A DNA stretch of 64,000 nucleotides. It comes from Litoribacter populi. GTDB lineage: Bacteria; Bacteroidota; Bacteroidia; Cytophagales; Cyclobacteriaceae. The notes beneath the pieces were generated by a model. The model was given only the letters and a program-made list of their open reading frames with translations. It made no database searches and was not told where the DNA came from. This document shows, one piece after another, positions 27,304-35,714 of the stretch. Within the stretch, counting starts at the first letter, position 1. Each line of letters opens with the position of its first letter. The stretch spans positions 126,757 to 190,756 of the forward strand of contig NZ_VMKN01000003.1 in the NCBI RefSeq assembly GCF_007483685.1, read 5' to 3'. The translations under genes were made by a program, and so were the position numbers.

Positions 27304-27873
27304 TTATTTTTTAGCACTAAGGGCTGAGGCAGCTTTCCATAACCTATCTTCCACATCATAAGCAACATACGAATCAGGAAACTCTATGAATTCCTCACTG
27401 CCGGAGTTTTGAGGATAATACGGGCTCAAATCCTTTTCCCTAATCAGCATCGAAAAGAGCATCAGGCCTTTTTCCTTCAATTCTTCCTCCTCAAACTTCC
27501 AGGTACGGAACACTTCTTCGTAATACTCAAGCTCTCCGATTTCATTTCTTTTCATCTTCACTCCCGTAGCCACCTTCTTTTTCTTAAGGGATGGAGCTAT
27601 CCTGCTGACTAAAAAATACTCATACCCACCAGCATCCTTGTGGTAAGCTTCCAGGGAGAAATCCTTTGCCAACTGGGAATAATAGTGGTCAAACTTTTCT
27701 TCAAATTTATTCTCATGGGTTCCTTTTTTGGGGAGATGCCCTAAATACCTGATCGTGGTCAGAATTATTTCATCCTGCTCCTTGGGAGTCAATTGATACT
27801 TTGCCTCATAACGGGAGGATTTTGCACAACCTACAAGCATTAAAATCAAGATGATAAATACAGAAGCTCTCAT
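27304..27873 (-). CDS. Hypothetical lipoprotein
   Basis: 189 aa with a lipoprotein signal (FIILILMLVGC, Cys at 16). The mature part is charged and mostly helical (KYQLTPKEQDEIILTTIRYLG ... EEEELKEKGLMLFSMLIREKDL) with no recognised domain. It has its own terminator and lies 66 bp after the beta-helix lipoprotein gene in the same direction, but a terminator-like hairpin separates the two. Surface or periplasmic location is inferred from the lipobox. Confidence 0.7.
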   Translation of the reverse strand: MRASVFIILILMLVGCAKSSRYEAKYQLTPKEQDEIILTTIRYLGHLPKKGTHENKFEEKFDHYYSQLAKDFSLEAYHKDAGGYEYFLVSRIAPSLKKKKVATGVKMKRNEIGELEYYEEVFRTWKFEEEELKEKGLMLFSMLIREKDLSPYYPQNSGSEEFIEFPDSYVAYDVEDRLWKAASALSAKK

Positions 27874-27895
27874 GTAAATAAAGTTTGAATATGAA

Positions 27896-27930
27896 GAAAA
27901 CCATGCCCCGGTTAACCCAGAGGCATGGTT
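27896..27930 (-). terminator. terminator of the beta-helix lipoprotein gene
   Basis: AACCATGCC (27899-27907) pairs with GGCATGGTT (27922-27930); on the minus strand the stem is followed by TTCTTC. It lies 9 bp after the stop at 27939. Confidence 0.6.
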
Positions 27931-27938
27931 TAAGTTGG

Positions 27939-29351
27939 TTATTTATTAAGATAATCGATGTTCAATGGGTTAAATTCAGCCCAGCCATCTGTCCAGTCAG
28001 TTGAGTCAAACGCTCCGATAAACTCAACAGCATCGAAGAATGTAGACCTGTTGGCTTCATTGAACTTCGCGTTAGAGAAGTCAGCTCCGCTGGCAAGACT
28101 ACCGCCTGAAAGCAAGGAGAAATCTGGGTTGTTAGGATAAGTCTGGAATGTATATCTGGCAAAGAAGTTTTCAGGTCTCAAACCATATCCTCTGTAGAAG
28201 TCCTCTTCAGCTCCAGCCTCAGGAAGGGTCACCGTAGTGTTAGCAGCTTCCCAAATTCTCTGCACGTCGGCCACATCAGCACCACCACCAGCTGCATAGT
28301 TAGCGTTAGGGTTAATAAGGATATTGTTAGCCAATACACCTCTTCCAGCATCATACTGCTCAGTTACAGAGGCAGTGTTGAATCTAAGGCCAGTTGGAAA
28401 ACCTGTCAATACCGTATTGAAAATGCTTAGAGCAGTTCTTCTTCTCAAATCCATTGCGTGGAAGTTGTTGCCGGAAATTGATCTACCCACTCTGTCTCTT
28501 GGTCCGTAAACCGTCACGTTTGAGAATGTACCAGTTGTATAAGGTTGCACATCGTTGTCATTAGGACCGTTGTCAGTTTCGAATGCATTGGACTGAGATT
28601 GGTCAGCAAAGAATGGATTTCTCACCACCAAAGCATACTGTACGTTGCCGGAATAACCGTAATCCACGTCCAAATCATCATCCCAAGTGGAGTGAGAAAT
28701 CAGGTAACGGCCATTTACGGTACCGCCAAACCACTCAAAACCATCGTCACCACCAAAGGAAACCATCAAGTGCTCCATGAATGTTCCGCGACCTACACCA
28801 CCCATGGTGATGGAGTTGGTTTCATTGTTTGGAGTAAGCTCGATACCGGCATATTCTACTCGTAGATATTCGTACTCGCCAGAATTGTCATCGTCGTTAT
28901 CTCCTCCAAAAACTACTGCAGGATCAATTCCTTCAATCTCTGGATCCACCTGATTGGTACTGGCATGGCCAAGTATAACCAAACCACCCCAGTCACCTCT
29001 ATCACGCTCTCCCATCTCTTGAGCGGATGTCATGATGATAGGCGCTTGAGCAGTACCTCGGGCGATCAATTTACCACCACGGTCCACGATCAAAGTTGCT
29101 CTCGATCTCTTTTCACCATAAATAATGGTTCCCGGCTCTACTGTTACGGTCTGACCGTCCCTGATAAAAACTTGGCCTTTTAACAAGTACTGCTGATCTG
29201 CAGTCAAGGTCCTGGTACTAAGATCTCCCTCTAAAGAAATCAAGGAGTCTTCAGTATCGACAACTGGGTTGACTGGGTCAACGTCCTCAGAACAAGCAGC
29301 GGCGAATCCCAATAGGGCGGCCATTGCGGCAATTCTAAAATTTGCTTTCAT
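27939..29351 (-). CDS. Beta-helix-like surface lipoprotein paired with a TonB receptor
   Basis: 470 aa with a lipoprotein signal (MAALLGFAAAC, Cys 20). The body has repeated beta-helix-like turns (YLLKGQVFIRDGQTVTVEPGTIIYG, ATLIVDRGGKLIARGTAQAPIIMTS, DRGDWGGLVILGHA) and many Asn/Asp/Gly, as in outer-surface lipoproteins widespread in Bacteroidota, sometimes misnamed multidrug transporter. The TonB-dependent receptor gene ends 31 bp upstream in the same direction, so the pair probably works together at the surface, like SusD-SusC pairs but of a different family. The ligand is unknown. Confidence 0.8.
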   Translation of the reverse strand: MKANFRIAAMAALLGFAAACSEDVDPVNPVVDTEDSLISLEGDLSTRTLTADQQYLLKGQVFIRDGQTVTVEPGTIIYGEKRSRATLIVDRGGKLIARGTAQAPIIMTSAQEMGERDRGDWGGLVILGHASTNQVDPEIEGIDPAVVFGGDNDDDNSGEYEYLRVEYAGIELTPNNETNSITMGGVGRGTFMEHLMVSFGGDDGFEWFGGTVNGRYLISHSTWDDDLDVDYGYSGNVQYALVVRNPFFADQSQSNAFETDNGPNDNDVQPYTTGTFSNVTVYGPRDRVGRSISGNNFHAMDLRRRTALSIFNTVLTGFPTGLRFNTASVTEQYDAGRGVLANNILINPNANYAAGGGADVADVQRIWEAANTTVTLPEAGAEEDFYRGYGLRPENFFARYTFQTYPNNPDFSLLSGGSLASGADFSNAKFNEANRSTFFDAVEFIGAFDSTDWTDGWAEFNPLNIDYLNK

Positions 29352-29382
29352 TTTTGATAGTTAATTAATAAAGGTGTATTTG

Positions 29383-32199
29383 TTATTTTAATTTATAATT
29401 AAAGGAAGCGGTCAGCATTCGGCCTCGTCTCCATCGGTACATGGGCTCATCCACATCAAAAGTGATCTGCCCGTCATAATTGGTATCCTGGTAAAATCTA
29501 TACTGGAAATTCAAAAGGTCTTGCACCCCCATTTTCAAAGTAGTTCTCTCGCTTACCATTTTGGAAATAGTCAGGTCGATTGCGTGACGGGGCATTTCAT
29601 AGATGTCAGGGAAGTTCACATTACCTGCTATGAATATCCTCGGACCTGATACATTGTAAGCGGCATTTACAGATATGTTCCTTTTCTCATTATGGTAGGA
29701 AAGGGAAGTGTTGACCACATACGGGGACTGGCCTTGAAGTGCTCTTCTGTTTTCTTGGAAAGCCACATCGTCACCCAAGAATACCTCACTCCAAATCAAG
29801 GAGGCATTTGCATTGATGGATAGGTCACGAAGGAAAGGTAGATTGGTCACTGTAGAAAGGGCTTTTCTGGCCTCCACTTCCACCCCATACACATAGGCAT
29901 CCACGGCGTTGCGGTAGCTGAATTGCATTTCTTCGTTCACATTTCTGCCCACTGCCTCTATAGGGCTGTCAAAGCGTTTGTAAAAACCTCCTAAACTGAA
30001 GGTTTCACCCTCATTTGGATAGAATTCATAGCGAAGGTCGAAGTTGTCAATTTTGGCCATTTGAAGTTCCGGGTTACCAGAGAAGCCAGCCAAATATTCA
30101 AAGCTGTAATAAAGGAACGGGGCAAACTCCCTGAATTCTGGACGGTTTACAGTCCTACCATACCCGGCCCTTACCAAGGCTCTAGGGCTAAAATTATAAT
30201 CCACATTTACAGCCGGCAATGGCACCAACTCACGATTGTCCACATTCACTGGGCCTCCAAAAGTGGCACTGCTAAGCTGCTGAATGGAATATTCTGCTCT
30301 TAGTCCACCCGAAAGATTGAACTTCCCGATAGGATACACAGCCCCCATATATGCAGCTCCCACAAATGTCGACGCATCATACTGGTCAGTAGGTCTCGTA
30401 CCTTCTTGCACTAACCAACCATCCTGTAAGTTGAAGTTTTCAGGAGCAAAAGCTTGATCTATAGGCTGTCTGATCAAATCCTCCTTACCGGCACCACTTG
30501 AAGAACCCGGATAATAATACGTTATGTACCGAGCCTCAAAATTTCTCTGCTTGTAGTCTGCCAAATAACCAGCCCTGAAAATTCTCGGACTGTCTTTCTC
30601 CACACCCTTAAACTTCTTCTCAAAATTCAGTCCTTGACTCAATCCCCATTCGTTCATGTACCCGAAGTACCTGCCCAAATCCTGTGGGCTACTTGCAGGT
30701 GGATCGATGATTACATACTGACCTTCCCCTACTCCATTTTGGTAAAAGCTTCTAAACCTGCGGAAATCTGGTTCTTCATGGCCCATATAATTACCACCCA
30801 CTACCCAGTTGATTTTGGTCTGTTCATCATTCCAAAAGTGGTTCCCTTCAATCTGGCCGGTATAAATCGTCTTTGACTCATATCTGAAAGCATAATCTCT
30901 CGCGCCGTCAGGTCGCTGGATAAAATCTCTGCCCTCTCTTAAAATAGTCTCGTTGATACCCGTTTGGTTGAAAAGGTTTCTAAAAGCAATAGTATTATCT
31001 TTATTCAACCTCAGCAGCCAGTTGGACATGATGCCCACATTGTTCTCCTTGGCATAATAGCTGTCAAAGTACTCATCCCGCTTAGCAGTAGGCTGGCCAG
31101 GATTGAAGAAAAAGTAGCGGTTTCGCTCAGCGGTGAAAGCTTGAAAACTCTGACCCATTGAAAAGTTAGTATGAGTAGAAAGCCTCATTCCCCCTAAATT
31201 CCAGTTTTTGCCAAAGGAGAACCCTCCACCCATATCAGGCATAGCTTTTTTGGTTTTGATGCCATAATTATTATTAAGCATCCTACCTGCCTCGGCTCTC
31301 AAAGGATTGGCACCACTTACATCTATCAGCCTGTCGCTACTGGGGAAGCTTGCAGGCAAATCGCGGAAGCCATTATCAAAACCTAAAAAGTCGGTTTTTG
31401 ACCCCTCCGTCTGTTTATAGTCTTGAAAGGTAGTCCCTTGACGAAAACCTATCCCCATCCCAAAGTTGACGAAATCTTCATCGGGTGCATTTCTGGTGAA
31501 CACCTTCACCAATCCTCCAGCAAAGTCACCTGGAACTTCCGGTGAAAATGATTTGTAAATCATCATCCTGTCCAGATTTTCACTTGGGATAAGGTCAAAT
31601 GAAAAAGTTCTTTTATCCACTTGGGTGCTCGGAGCCACAGCATTATTAATCATGACCACATTATAGCGGTCATCCACTCCCCTCACCCTTACAAATTTAT
31701 TGTCGGTAATTGTCACCCCAGAAACCCTTTTCATCACCTGGGCAGCGTTGCCATCTTGGGAGAGGCGGATTTGCTCGGATGAAATTCCAGAAACGACCTG
31801 CAGAGATTTCCTAATTTCTGATACAATAGCCATGTTGGTGCCCGTTTCGCGGCTTGCCATTACGGTCACCTCACCAAGTTCGCCTAGGTCTTCCTCAAGA
31901 TTGACCTCCAGCCTTGTGGCTTTTTCGGCTACCACCTGTACTTCTTGAAGTTTTAGGGTTTTGTAAGAAATAAAAGAAACTACTAAAGTGTGTTTTCCGG
32001 GGTCCACCCGGTTGATTTCAAAAGAACCGTCGATATCAGTGGCCACCCCTTGGCCAGTACCCTCAATTCTAACATTGGCCCCGATGATGGTTTCCCCTGA
32101 TTGGGCATCGGCGACCACCCCTTTTATAGTCCCAGTTTGAGACATTGCTGTTCCTATAAGAGTGAAATAGGCAGCGAGGATTAGTAAAACATTTTTCAT
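29383..32199 (-). CDS. TonB-dependent receptor with carboxypeptidase-like domain
   Basis: 938 aa from the ATG at 32199 that begins a signal peptide (MKNVLLILAAYFTLIGTAMSQ); a frame from 32235 adds 12 implausible residues. Residues about 22-110 are a CarboxypepD_reg-like domain (GTIKGVVADAQSGETIIGANVRIEGTG), residues about 120-250 the plug (GNAAQVMKRVSGVTITDNKFVRVRGVDDRYNVVMIN), and the remainder a 22-strand barrel ending in MLTASFNYKLK. It imports a large or scarce ligand using TonB energy. The lipoprotein downstream is the likely surface partner. It is not a clear SusC; substrate unknown. Confidence 0.92.
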   Translation of the reverse strand: MKNVLLILAAYFTLIGTAMSQTGTIKGVVADAQSGETIIGANVRIEGTGQGVATDIDGSFEINRVDPGKHTLVVSFISYKTLKLQEVQVVAEKATRLEVNLEEDLGELGEVTVMASRETGTNMAIVSEIRKSLQVVSGISSEQIRLSQDGNAAQVMKRVSGVTITDNKFVRVRGVDDRYNVVMINNAVAPSTQVDKRTFSFDLIPSENLDRMMIYKSFSPEVPGDFAGGLVKVFTRNAPDEDFVNFGMGIGFRQGTTFQDYKQTEGSKTDFLGFDNGFRDLPASFPSSDRLIDVSGANPLRAEAGRMLNNNYGIKTKKAMPDMGGGFSFGKNWNLGGMRLSTHTNFSMGQSFQAFTAERNRYFFFNPGQPTAKRDEYFDSYYAKENNVGIMSNWLLRLNKDNTIAFRNLFNQTGINETILREGRDFIQRPDGARDYAFRYESKTIYTGQIEGNHFWNDEQTKINWVVGGNYMGHEEPDFRRFRSFYQNGVGEGQYVIIDPPASSPQDLGRYFGYMNEWGLSQGLNFEKKFKGVEKDSPRIFRAGYLADYKQRNFEARYITYYYPGSSSGAGKEDLIRQPIDQAFAPENFNLQDGWLVQEGTRPTDQYDASTFVGAAYMGAVYPIGKFNLSGGLRAEYSIQQLSSATFGGPVNVDNRELVPLPAVNVDYNFSPRALVRAGYGRTVNRPEFREFAPFLYYSFEYLAGFSGNPELQMAKIDNFDLRYEFYPNEGETFSLGGFYKRFDSPIEAVGRNVNEEMQFSYRNAVDAYVYGVEVEARKALSTVTNLPFLRDLSINANASLIWSEVFLGDDVAFQENRRALQGQSPYVVNTSLSYHNEKRNISVNAAYNVSGPRIFIAGNVNFPDIYEMPRHAIDLTISKMVSERTTLKMGVQDLLNFQYRFYQDTNYDGQITFDVDEPMYRWRRGRMLTASFNYKLK

Positions 32200-32372
32200 T
32201 TGTAGCATACGTTGAACGAACACTACAAAGGTCAATAAGCAATTTAAACTGGGTGGGTAGTAAAAGTTAAGTAATATTTAAATAGAAGGGGGTAAAAAGT
32301 AAAAGGCCACCATTGGAATTAACACAACGATGGCTTTTCTCACCTTCTTCAAGGTTTGGGGAAGCTGGGAGC

Positions 32373-33344
32373 TTATTTGAATGTTACGCTTTTATTAAGC
32401 GGGATTTTTTCCAAAATTATGTTGACCAAATCGCGAGGACTCACATTGTCTGCCTCCGCTTCATAGTTGAGGATGATTCTGTGATTGAGTACATCCTCTG
32501 CCACGGCTTTGATGTCTTCAGGCAACACATAATCGCGGCCTTGCATCATAGCATTGGCCTTTGAAGCAAGGTTAAGGTTGATACTTGCCCGTGGTGAAAC
32601 CCCAAACTGAATGTACTTGGCCTCCTCATGAAGGTTGTATTTCTGTGGGAACCTTGTAGCAAATACCAATTCAATAATGTATTCTTCCAAAGGCTCGGCT
32701 ATTTTCACATCGTTGATTTTAGCCCGGATGTCAAAAATATCCTGTTTGGTCAAAACTGCATTAACTTCAGAAAGGTAATGCATGTTGGACATTCTTCTCA
32801 TCACCTCCAACTCGTCGGTTTTGGAAGGATAGTCGATATGAATCTTCATCATAAATCTATCCACTTGCGCTTCAGGCAGTGGATAAGTACCTTCTTGATC
32901 AACCGGGTTTTGAGTGGCCAGTACCAAGAATGGTCTGTCCAAGCCATAAGTAGTATCCCCGATGGTCACCTGCTTTTCCTGCATGGCCTCCAAAAGGGCC
33001 GATTGAACCTTGGCTGGAGATCGGTTGACCTCATCAGCAAGGATGATATTGGAGAAAATTGGTCCTTTTTTTACTTCAAAATCCCCAGCGTGCTGGTTAT
33101 AGATCATGGTACCAATCAAATCCGAAGGCAAAAGATCAGGAGTAAATTGAATTCGCTTGAAATCCAAGTGCAACACTTTGGCCAGCGTGTTTACGGTAAG
33201 AGTCTTTGCCAATCCAGGCACCCCCTCAAGTAAAATGTGACCGTTGGTAAAAAGCCCGATGAGCAGCCTGTTGACCATCTTTTCCTGGCCCACAACCACT
33301 TTTTTGACCTCATTGATTACTTCCTGTATTTTTTCCTGATGCAT
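32373..33344 (-). CDS. MoxR-family AAA+ ATPase
   Basis: 323-aa cytosolic ATPase/chaperone. Walker A GVPGLAKT (about residues 38-45), Walker B IILADEVNRSP, sensor 1 LATQNPVDQEGTYPLPEAQVDRFMM, and the C-terminal lid (GVSPRASINLNLASKANAMMQGRDYVLPEDI) are all intact. MoxR proteins usually sit with DUF58 and VWA-domain (Bat) genes and assist their assembly; none lies directly downstream here, so this copy stands alone, followed by the TonB receptor gene on the same strand. Its client is therefore unknown. Confidence 0.93.
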   Translation of the reverse strand: MHQEKIQEVINEVKKVVVGQEKMVNRLLIGLFTNGHILLEGVPGLAKTLTVNTLAKVLHLDFKRIQFTPDLLPSDLIGTMIYNQHAGDFEVKKGPIFSNIILADEVNRSPAKVQSALLEAMQEKQVTIGDTTYGLDRPFLVLATQNPVDQEGTYPLPEAQVDRFMMKIHIDYPSKTDELEVMRRMSNMHYLSEVNAVLTKQDIFDIRAKINDVKIAEPLEEYIIELVFATRFPQKYNLHEEAKYIQFGVSPRASINLNLASKANAMMQGRDYVLPEDIKAVAEDVLNHRIILNYEAEADNVSPRDLVNIILEKIPLNKSVTFK

Positions 33345-33359
33345 GTTTTATGTGTGTAT

Positions 33360-33452
33360 AGAAGATTGAAGACCGAAGACGGGAGACGGAGGACCGAAAA
33401 AGGATGTCCGACTCTATTTTCCTCTGCGCCCTCTGCGACTCTGCGGTTATTT
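33360..33452. repeat. mixed repeat: GAAGACCGAAGAC words and CTCTGCGCCCTCTGCG words
   Basis: 33360-33405 holds purine-rich words (GAAGATTGAAGACCGAAGAC, GGGAGACGGAGGACCG), the reverse of TCTTCGGTCTCC words at 38309 and 44237. 33419-33452 holds CCTCTGCGCCCTCTGCGACTCTGCGG, a member of the polar family. Confidence 0.6.
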
Positions 33453-33506
33453 TTTTGTTTTCGAAATTAAAACATTTACTTCTTTATCCCAATTTAACGC
33501 TGATTC

Positions 33507-34154
33507 TTATTTCTTCTTATTTCTAATGTGGGGTTTATTGAATTTGGGGCCTCTCTCAGCCAGCATCGCCGGCTTGATTTTTAACAACCTGTACAATTCC
33601 TCCTGATCAAATTCTCTGACCTCCCCAACTTCGAAACCTTCAATGGTGAGGTTTTCCATAGACCATCTCACTAGCCTCAGGGTTGGAAAACCCACCGCTG
33701 CAGTCATTTTTCTGACTTGCCTGTTTTTCCCTTCTATCAAGGTCAGCTTTACCCAGGAGTCAGGCACGTTTTTGCGATAACGGATAGGTGGATCTCGCTC
33801 GGGAAGGGTTGGAGCAATGTCTAGAAGACTCGCACTCGCTTTTTTAGTGAAGTATGTCTTGCCTTCCACCTTTATTCCCACCCCAGACTGCAGTTCGCTT
33901 ATAGCTTCGGGCGTTGGTATCCCCTCCACTTGAGCAAGGTAGGTTCTATTGTGTTCAAATTTTGGATTAAGCAGATAGTGGTTGAGCGGCTTGTCATCGG
34001 TAATGAGCAACAAACCCTCACTATCCTTATCCAACCTCCCCACCGGATACACATCCGCCGGAAAATCCCACACCCCCTTCAACGTACTCTCCTCCTCCCC
34101 CGAAAACTGGCTCAACACCCCAAAAGGCTTATAAATCACAAAATATCTAGGCAT
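33507..34154 (-). CDS. 23S rRNA pseudouridine synthase, RluE/RsuA type
   Basis: 215 aa from ATG 34154 (MPRYFVIYKPFGVLSQF); a longer frame from 34199 lacks support. It isomerises a uridine in 23S rRNA (RluE targets U2457 in E. coli) or possibly a related site. The catalytic Asp is in VGRLDKDSEGLLLIT (motif II), with the FxxxxxYxxxV block NRTYLAQVEG and the C-terminal GKNRQVRKMTAAVGFPTLRLVR. No N-terminal S4 domain is present, as in RluE. The basic tail (PKFNKPHIRNKKK) may help RNA binding. Confidence 0.88.
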   Translation of the reverse strand: MPRYFVIYKPFGVLSQFSGEEESTLKGVWDFPADVYPVGRLDKDSEGLLLITDDKPLNHYLLNPKFEHNRTYLAQVEGIPTPEAISELQSGVGIKVEGKTYFTKKASASLLDIAPTLPERDPPIRYRKNVPDSWVKLTLIEGKNRQVRKMTAAVGFPTLRLVRWSMENLTIEGFEVGEVREFDQEELYRLLKIKPAMLAERGPKFNKPHIRNKKK

Positions 34155-34225
34155 AAAACGGTTTAATTTCCAAATGACCTTAACCCACAAAATGGTCACT
34201 AAGTCGCGGAAGTCCTAAAGAAGTT

Positions 34226-34350
34226 TCACAAAGTTAAAAAAATCCCTCCGTGCGAACATGCATAAAACTTTGTGTTCCTTTAGTAACCAATTTCGCCGCG
34301 AAGAAGCCTTGGTGCGACTTCTTTTTAAACTTTGTGCCCTTCGTGACCCA
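34226..34350 (+). repeat. polar CTTTGTGCCCTTCGTGACC repeat
   Basis: Carries AACTTTGTGTTCCTTTAGTAACC, CGCGAAGAAGCCTTGGTGCGACTTC, and AACTTTGTGCCCTTCGTGACCC. Same orientation as the family elsewhere. The 34155-34372 gap holds only this. Confidence 0.65.
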
Positions 34351-34372
34351 TTTCTCACTTTTTCTTAACCTT

Positions 34373-34549
34373 CTAAGACCCGCAACCAATACAATCAAAG
34401 TGGCTATCCATCGGTTTGGTGCCTTTGAGCTGCATTTCTAGGTTATGGATTTTGTCACGGGTATCCATGTCCTCAAACATGTTACCTGTCAAAGATTTGT
34501 TCAATTCTTCGATTTCCTGCTCAATGGCAGCTTTTTGCTCTGCGTTCAT
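34373..34549 (-). CDS. 58-aa conserved-looking small Cys protein
   Basis: A small gene: ATG at 34549, TAG at 34373. The product starts MNAEQKAAIEQEIEELNKSL, continues as a helical charged stretch (FEDMDTRDKIHNLEMQLKGTKP) and ends in a Cys pair motif FDCIGCGS, CxxCG at the very C-terminus. That motif at the end of a short helical protein is a pattern I recognise from small Bacteroidota proteins, and it suggests metal or redox binding. It is flanked by gene-free DNA on both sides, and codon use looks normal. Function unknown. Confidence 0.75.
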   Translation of the reverse strand: MNAEQKAAIEQEIEELNKSLTGNMFEDMDTRDKIHNLEMQLKGTKPMDSHFDCIGCGS

Positions 34550-34764
34550 CTCAGTTATGGTTAATTAATGATCTTTGAATATAGAGAATTGTACCCCATT
34601 TTACCAAAAATTACTTTTCCACACCCGTCACAACCCTTCTCGAAACCAAATTACATTTTTATACTTATTTTCTACAAAAATAAAATTAATTGTCCTCAGA
34701 CTTTCATTTTATAATTTTATTCATTTTATTTATAAATAATTACAGCACCCTAACCACTACAGTT

Positions 34765-35166
34765 ATGAAACATTTTTGCACACTTATACTGGGACTATTT
34801 CTATTTTCCGGTGCACCCCTTATCGGACATGCCCAAACCGAGACCAATCCTAAGGTAGAATCCATGGTGAGTGAAAACCGCTATGACAAGCGCTATGAAA
34901 AAGCCCTGAAAAAAGAGGAAAAGGAACGAAAGATACATCAAAAAAACCTCAAGAAGCTTGATAAAGCTAACGCCAAACTTGACCGCTATCGCCATAAATT
35001 CGAAAGCGATAACCAAAAAGGCAAGCTTTCCCCTATTGATATTAGCAAAAGAGAATCCAACATCAAAAAACAGGAAAAGCACATCCAAAGGCTAGAAAAA
35101 AAGGTAGCGCAGTACAACAAAAGAATAGAAAAAAGTAAAAAAGATGATAGCCACGCCTCCCTTTGA
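34765..35166 (+). CDS. Secreted Lys-rich coiled-coil protein
   Basis: 133 aa from ATG 34765 (MKHFCTLILGLFLFSGAPLIGHAQ is a signal peptide); an upstream in-frame start at 34690 would add 25 residues before it. The mature protein is very basic and heptad-like (KRYEKALKKEEKERKIHQKNLKKLDKAN ... NIKKQEKHIQRLEKKVAQYNKRIEKSK), so it should form a long coiled coil in the periplasm. It is a tandem paralogue of the next gene; the two share a SPxDI segment and a KQEKxIQ segment. Role unknown, possibly cell-envelope structural. Confidence 0.75.
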   Translation: MKHFCTLILGLFLFSGAPLIGHAQTETNPKVESMVSENRYDKRYEKALKKEEKERKIHQKNLKKLDKANAKLDRYRHKFESDNQKGKLSPIDISKRESNIKKQEKHIQRLEKKVAQYNKRIEKSKKDDSHASL

Positions 35167-35218
35167 GGCAACTTTCATAGACTTTGCTCGTTACAACCAC
35201 AAGCTAAAAAACTAGTCT

Positions 35219-35599
35219 ATGAAAAACATCTTTACATTGGCCATGCTGGTTTTCTTACTGGGAAGCTTGCCTACCTTTGCGCAGAATGTCAGCAAAAAGG
35301 AAGCTCGGGCAATAGAAAAATCCGAAAAACAGCTGGATAAGGAAATCCAAAAAGAACATAAAGCCACCACCCGATACCTGGCCAACAAGAAAAAATTCAA
35401 GAAATACAACCGAGAGCTCACCAAAAGTTCACGCAAATTTGAGCGTCAAAAGAAAAGGGAAGTACTCTCCCCACGTGACATTAAATCTTGGGAAGCTGAT
35501 ATCCAGAAGCAGGAAAAACGCATCCAAAAAGTAGAAGGCGAGATAGAGACCTATCATAGGCACTACGGTAGAAATGTGAATACCGGAGACCGTAGATAA
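35219..35599 (+). CDS. Secreted coiled-coil protein, paralogue of the previous gene
   Basis: 126 aa: signal peptide (MKNIFTLAMLVFLLGSLPTFAQ), then a basic coiled coil (KKEARAIEKSEKQLDKEIQKEHKATTRYL) and SPRDIKSWEADIQKQEKRIQKVEGEI, matching SPIDISKRESNIKKQEKHIQRLEKKV of the neighbour. The two genes lie 52 bp apart, same direction, and probably arose by duplication and are co-transcribed. No catalytic motif. Confidence 0.75.
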   Translation: MKNIFTLAMLVFLLGSLPTFAQNVSKKEARAIEKSEKQLDKEIQKEHKATTRYLANKKKFKKYNRELTKSSRKFERQKKREVLSPRDIKSWEADIQKQEKRIQKVEGEIETYHRHYGRNVNTGDRR

Positions 35600-35600
35600 A

Positions 35601-35712
35601 AAGTAAAAGGTAAGAAGTAAGAAGTCTGGAAAACTTTTTACTTCTAACTTTTCACCTCTAACTTCTTACTTAAAAAAACTCTGCGCTCTTCGCGCCCTCT
35701 GCGGTTAATATT
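35601..35712. repeat. GTAAGAAG inverted repeat plus CTCTGCGCTCTTCGCGCCC word
   Basis: AAGTAAGAAGT (35615-35625) is exactly complementary to ACTTCTTACTT (35661-35671), with further AGTAAAAGG/CTTTTTACTTC words inside. It could act as a bidirectional terminator for the converging genes. 35678-35712 holds a polar family member (CTCTGCGCTCTTCGCGCCCTCTGCGG). Confidence 0.65.
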
Positions 35713-35714
35713 TT

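Noticed and set aside
27144-27368. 74-codon minus-strand frame near the lipoprotein gene terminator
   Set aside because: It crosses the 3' end of the lipoprotein gene and its terminator hairpin and is Phe/Lys-rich low-complexity sequence.
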